From: a virus
Reading direction: 5' to 3' (one strand)
Length of the DNA: 64,000 nt
Virus record (IMG/VR): IMGVR_UViG_3300044994_000386
Location: 1-64,000 of that record
Below the pieces are notes generated by a model. That model saw only the letters and a list, made by a program, of their open reading frames with translations. It did no database searches and had not been told where the DNA came from. Position 1 is the first letter of the stretch. Every line of letters starts with the position of its first letter. Position numbers and translations under genes: made by a program. This document shows positions 61,182 through 64,000 of the stretch, in pieces.

Positions 61182-64000
61182 TTAAATTATTTTTATTAAA
61201 AATTGTGACAAGAATTTAATCTTATATGAATCGAGTGGATTTTCACAAAGATCTGACCAAACAATCTCTTTTATATAATTTTTTAAATAATATCCATCAA
61301 TTCTATTCTTTGATGCGAATTCATATATATATTCTGCTACTTTAGATTTGATTTGATCACCAGCATCGTATCTCAAAAATTGTTTTATTAGATAGAAACC
61401 GTTATCTGTATAACCATTTATGTAACTTTTAAGTGATTGATAGTCTTCTTGATCATATTCTTTAACAAAGTCTTTTAAAATTAATAAAGAGTCAAAAATA
61501 GAACCACATAAGCTATAGAAGAACATACACAATTTAAAGTATTTTATTATAGTCATAATCTCAATTGAATTAGTATCTATACTTGAATATAAACCTTTAG
61601 CGCAAGATAAGATAAAATCTATTATATTTGAAGTATTACCTCTATAATTCCAACTAGAACTAGACTCTAATTCTTCAAATGCCTTATTAAATATTTCACT
61701 ATAAAATTCCATGTAATTTTCATCTGGTATCTTTTCTGCGACATCATTAATAAAGACATATCGACTACTTTTTTCTTTTTGCAAGTTGTGAATAGTCTCT
61801 GCTAACTTAATTCTTTTGGATTTCAGATCCTGTGGCGCATTTGATTTATTAATTAGATTTAATATTCTTTTGAAAATAGAAGATTTAAAATTTTCCAAGT
61901 AATCGAAAGCACAGACCCAAGAGGTGGATTCTTTGTCGACATTGATATCAAATACTTCTGCGTCAAGTTGTGTTACCCATATTTTATTATTATATTGAAA
62001 AAATATTGAAGATAAGTCTGAATTTTGAGATGGTGATACTACTTGATACATAGGGTAAGAAATAAAATCTACTTGATTATCTCCTCTATAATCTATTACT
62101 TTTAATTCATTCGAGAATGAACCTATAATTATAATTGGTGATGTATCAGGTGTAAAAGTTTCTGATTTCAAACCTTTAACTAATTTAAGGACGCTTGATT
62201 TATAAGATTTAATATCAATCCACTTATCTAACGGATCTATTTTATCACCTGTGTAGGCAACTATTACATCGACTACCATGCCGCTTAATATTGGACCAAA
62301 AGTTTCATGATTCTCCATTTTAGATTTAGGTATCCAGTCTTTAACAATATCGTTATAAACACAATTTGATTTCAAAAATCTTTCTGATAAATGATTACAA
62401 ATTACAGTTAGTTCTTCATTTACCCAAGAATCAACATCAATTGCCCAAACCGCTTTGTTTTTTGGTATCCATTTCTTTAAGTAATCTGACCACGTATAAT
62501 TTTTTATATCACTCCCACCTTTTGTATCTTGTATAAACCTAACTAGATACCCATTATAAGAATCCATATCATCTTTATTATATTTATTTGAGACAAAGCC
62601 TGAACCAGTTAATTGACCATTTTCATCAAGTTCTTGATATAGATAACACATCGTATCGGCATACGGATATAGATTTTCTACCGCCTTTTTAAGACTACAT
62701 CTCATAACACTACTATTACCTTTGTAGTGTGATGGCATATTATTTGGATTATCATTACCAATATTTTTCAAAGCCCAATTATAAACAAAATCAAAATCAG
62801 AATCTTGAATTGTATAAATTCTATCTAGATAAATTCTACCATCATCTAATTCCCAAAATAGGGCTCTCGCAATTAATTTATCAAATTGCTTTAAAATTAT
62901 CATTGATATCTTGTCTGGATTGTCTGCATATATTCTCAAAAATTCAGACCTCTTAGCATGTCTCATGCAAGAGTTACCTAATGTACCACTATTTTTGAAA
63001 TAGTTACTTTCATTATACCAATATATAATATCATCACCTTTAACAATCTCAATTTCTCTACCCACACCATGTTTCATATCCCAAATTGCCTTGAATTGAT
63101 TAACAAATGTTTCAATATCCGATTCGGTAAAAGAATAACCATTATCTTTAAGAATCTGACGAATCATTCTACCAATCTTTGCTTTACTCTTAGTTTTTGA
63201 TTCTAAATTTTCTCCCTTTTCTATGAATCTTAGGTACTGATTATCTGGAATGAATGATATTTCATCATTTTTATCGGATTGATCTATATAGTTATATTTA
63301 GTCTTGATATCTTTTTTGTAATCAATAATATTATATATCTCATCAGCAATTTTATTGTCCGATGGCATATCATTTATTATATCTTTAAATTCCTTACTAG
63401 TAACTAACAATGATTCGATGAGTAAATCTAGCGAATAATTTTTATCTAAAGAATGAGTATATTTTTTTATTTGTGATTTATCTAAGTCTTGTGTAATTTT
63501 ATCTTTTTTAAGATTGAATTTATCACCTAACTTTTTTATCATGTAATCAATTCCTTTTTTTGTAATTATAGTCAAAACACCAACTCCTATAGATAAAAAG
63601 TTGCTTTGTAAAGTATCTAGATTTAAGTTATACTTATCTACAAATAAAGCAATTACATTCATAGATGGAACTAATAAAGAAGTATAAGCAAATATATCGA
63701 TGAACCCATTGATGGTATTATACACATTTTTGAAGATAATTTTAATTAAGTTACCAATAGCTATTAGAGATTTAACAACCTTTTTTACAATACCATTGCC
63801 AATACCCCTTAGTTTTAATTCCATTAATAAAGACTGAGCATTTTCTTTAATTTCTTGATCTGATATATCAAGATTCATTTTAGTGCTCTTATTTTTTCTT
63901 TCTTCTAAATAAGAAATCACAACAGCTGTGATGGTAAGTAACACGATATTTTCCTTTCTGGGTTCTATACTTAGATTACTATTATCGATTAACTCATTTA
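61182..64000 (-). CDS. Large protein of unknown function, 5' end cut by window edge
   Basis: At least 939 aa. An in-frame GTG at 63944 could be taken as a start, but the frame stays open to the window edge and reads NELIDNSNLSIEPRKENIVL before it, so the real start is probably outside; NELIDN would fit the end of the packaging-like leader. A hydrophobic region lies at about 65-150. Near 340, the segment YFKNSGTLGNSCMRHAKRSE, then FLRIYADNPDKISM and DDGRIYLDRIYT, resembles a Cys/His domain found in PcfJ-like phage and plasmid proteins. The C-terminal 250 residues are helical. Function unknown. Confidence 0.62.
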   Translation of the reverse strand, partial: NELIDNSNLSIEPRKENIVLLTITAVVISYLEERKNKSTKMNLDISDQEIKENAQSLLMELKLRGIGNGIVKKVVKSLIAIGNLIKIIFKNVYNTINGFIDIFAYTSLLVPSMNVIALFVDKYNLNLDTLQSNFLSIGVGVLTIITKKGIDYMIKKLGDKFNLKKDKITQDLDKSQIKKYTHSLDKNYSLDLLIESLLVTSKEFKDIINDMPSDNKIADEIYNIIDYKKDIKTKYNYIDQSDKNDEISFIPDNQYLRFIEKGENLESKTKSKAKIGRMIRQILKDNGYSFTESDIETFVNQFKAIWDMKHGVGREIEIVKGDDIIYWYNESNYFKNSGTLGNSCMRHAKRSEFLRIYADNPDKISMIILKQFDKLIARALFWELDDGRIYLDRIYTIQDSDFDFVYNWALKNIGNDNPNNMPSHYKGNSSVMRCSLKKAVENLYPYADTMCYLYQELDENGQLTGSGFVSNKYNKDDMDSYNGYLVRFIQDTKGGSDIKNYTWSDYLKKWIPKNKAVWAIDVDSWVNEELTVICNHLSERFLKSNCVYNDIVKDWIPKSKMENHETFGPILSGMVVDVIVAYTGDKIDPLDKWIDIKSYKSSVLKLVKGLKSETFTPDTSPIIIIGSFSNELKVIDYRGDNQVDFISYPMYQVVSPSQNSDLSSIFFQYNNKIWVTQLDAEVFDINVDKESTSWVCAFDYLENFKSSIFKRILNLINKSNAPQDLKSKRIKLAETIHNLQKEKSSRYVFINDVAEKIPDENYMEFYSEIFNKAFEELESSSSWNYRGNTSNIIDFILSCAKGLYSSIDTNSIEIMTIIKYFKLCMFFYSLCGSIFDSLLILKDFVKEYDQEDYQSLKSYINGYTDNGFYLIKQFLRYDAGDQIKSKVAEYIYEFASKNRIDGYYLKNYIKEIVWSDLCENPLDSYKIKFLSQFLIKII

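Noticed and set aside
1-64000. tRNA genes, integrase or other lysogeny functions
   Set aside because: I saw no TpsiC-arm-like GGTTCGAATCC with a matching acceptor stem in the intergenic regions, and no recombinase or repressor among the coding regions. A dedicated tRNA scan was not possible.

Overview
The window is about 64 kb of very AT-rich DNA from a large, strictly lytic T4-like myovirus. The structural and replication hallmarks are T4-type: tail tube, contractile sheath, gp25 baseplate wedge, gp17 terminase, gp4-like head-completion nuclease, gp44 clamp loader, gp41-like helicase, gp47 nuclease and a gp55-like late sigma. The host is probably a member of the Bacteroidota. Shine-Dalgarno sequences are almost absent, one gene has a textbook Bacteroidota promoter (TTTG-N19-TATATTTG, 24647-24677), and one secreted protein has a typical Bacteroidota signal peptide ending VFGQ. 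Genes switch strand often. I recognised no tRNA, CRISPR or integrase.

Layout. 1-10985 (minus): a tandem array of paralogous leucine-rich-repeat (LRR) genes: eleven intact, one cut by the window edge, two decayed, and one collapsed to a 37-residue repeat-less mini-gene. Every intact protein has exactly 88 + 21n residues, where n is the number of 21-residue repeats (4 to 14). 10988-16117: a decayed gene, two basic DUF-type proteins, a Dam-type methylase, gp47 and the tail tube. 16165-24578 (minus): baseplate-hub assembly proteins, a giant 1264-aa sheath and two internal-protein candidates. 24682-30601: small unknowns and large terminase. 30598-36477: ClpS, a HAD protein, a spanin-like pair, several internal-protein candidates, gp25 and gp44. 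36608-46207: gp15-like protein, late sigma, glutamine synthetase, gp4-like nuclease and tail-fibre-type proteins. 46199-53960: more internal-protein candidates, including a metalloprotease and an ankyrin protein, plus ClpP. 53993-64000 (minus): a Ro60/TROVE protein with a structured non-coding region upstream, NrdA, an acidic protein, the helicase and a large protein running off the edge.

The strongest unifying signal is a short N-terminal motif, roughly M-K-[HY]-[LI]-x-x-[FY]-x-x-[FY] and often containing L-x-E. It recurs on more than fifteen otherwise unrelated proteins and closely resembles the capsid-targeting sequence of T4 internal proteins (MKTYQEFIAEA, cleaved by gp21 after [LI]-x-E). 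I infer that a large set of proteins is packaged in the head and probably delivered with the DNA: an isochorismatase-fold enzyme, a zinc protease, an ankyrin protein, basic proteins, a Q-rich disordered protein and possibly the LRR family. Many of these genes carry the core TTAATATATAA, often only 3-4 nt before the start codon. That fits a gp55-type late promoter driving leaderless or nearly leaderless mRNAs.

Host-takeover or metabolic genes include NrdA, a GSII-type glutamine synthetase, ClpS and ClpP, a Dam methylase and Ro60. The two features that most deserve follow-up are the LRR repertoire with its putative capsid-targeting leader, and the Ro60 gene with its candidate non-coding RNA.
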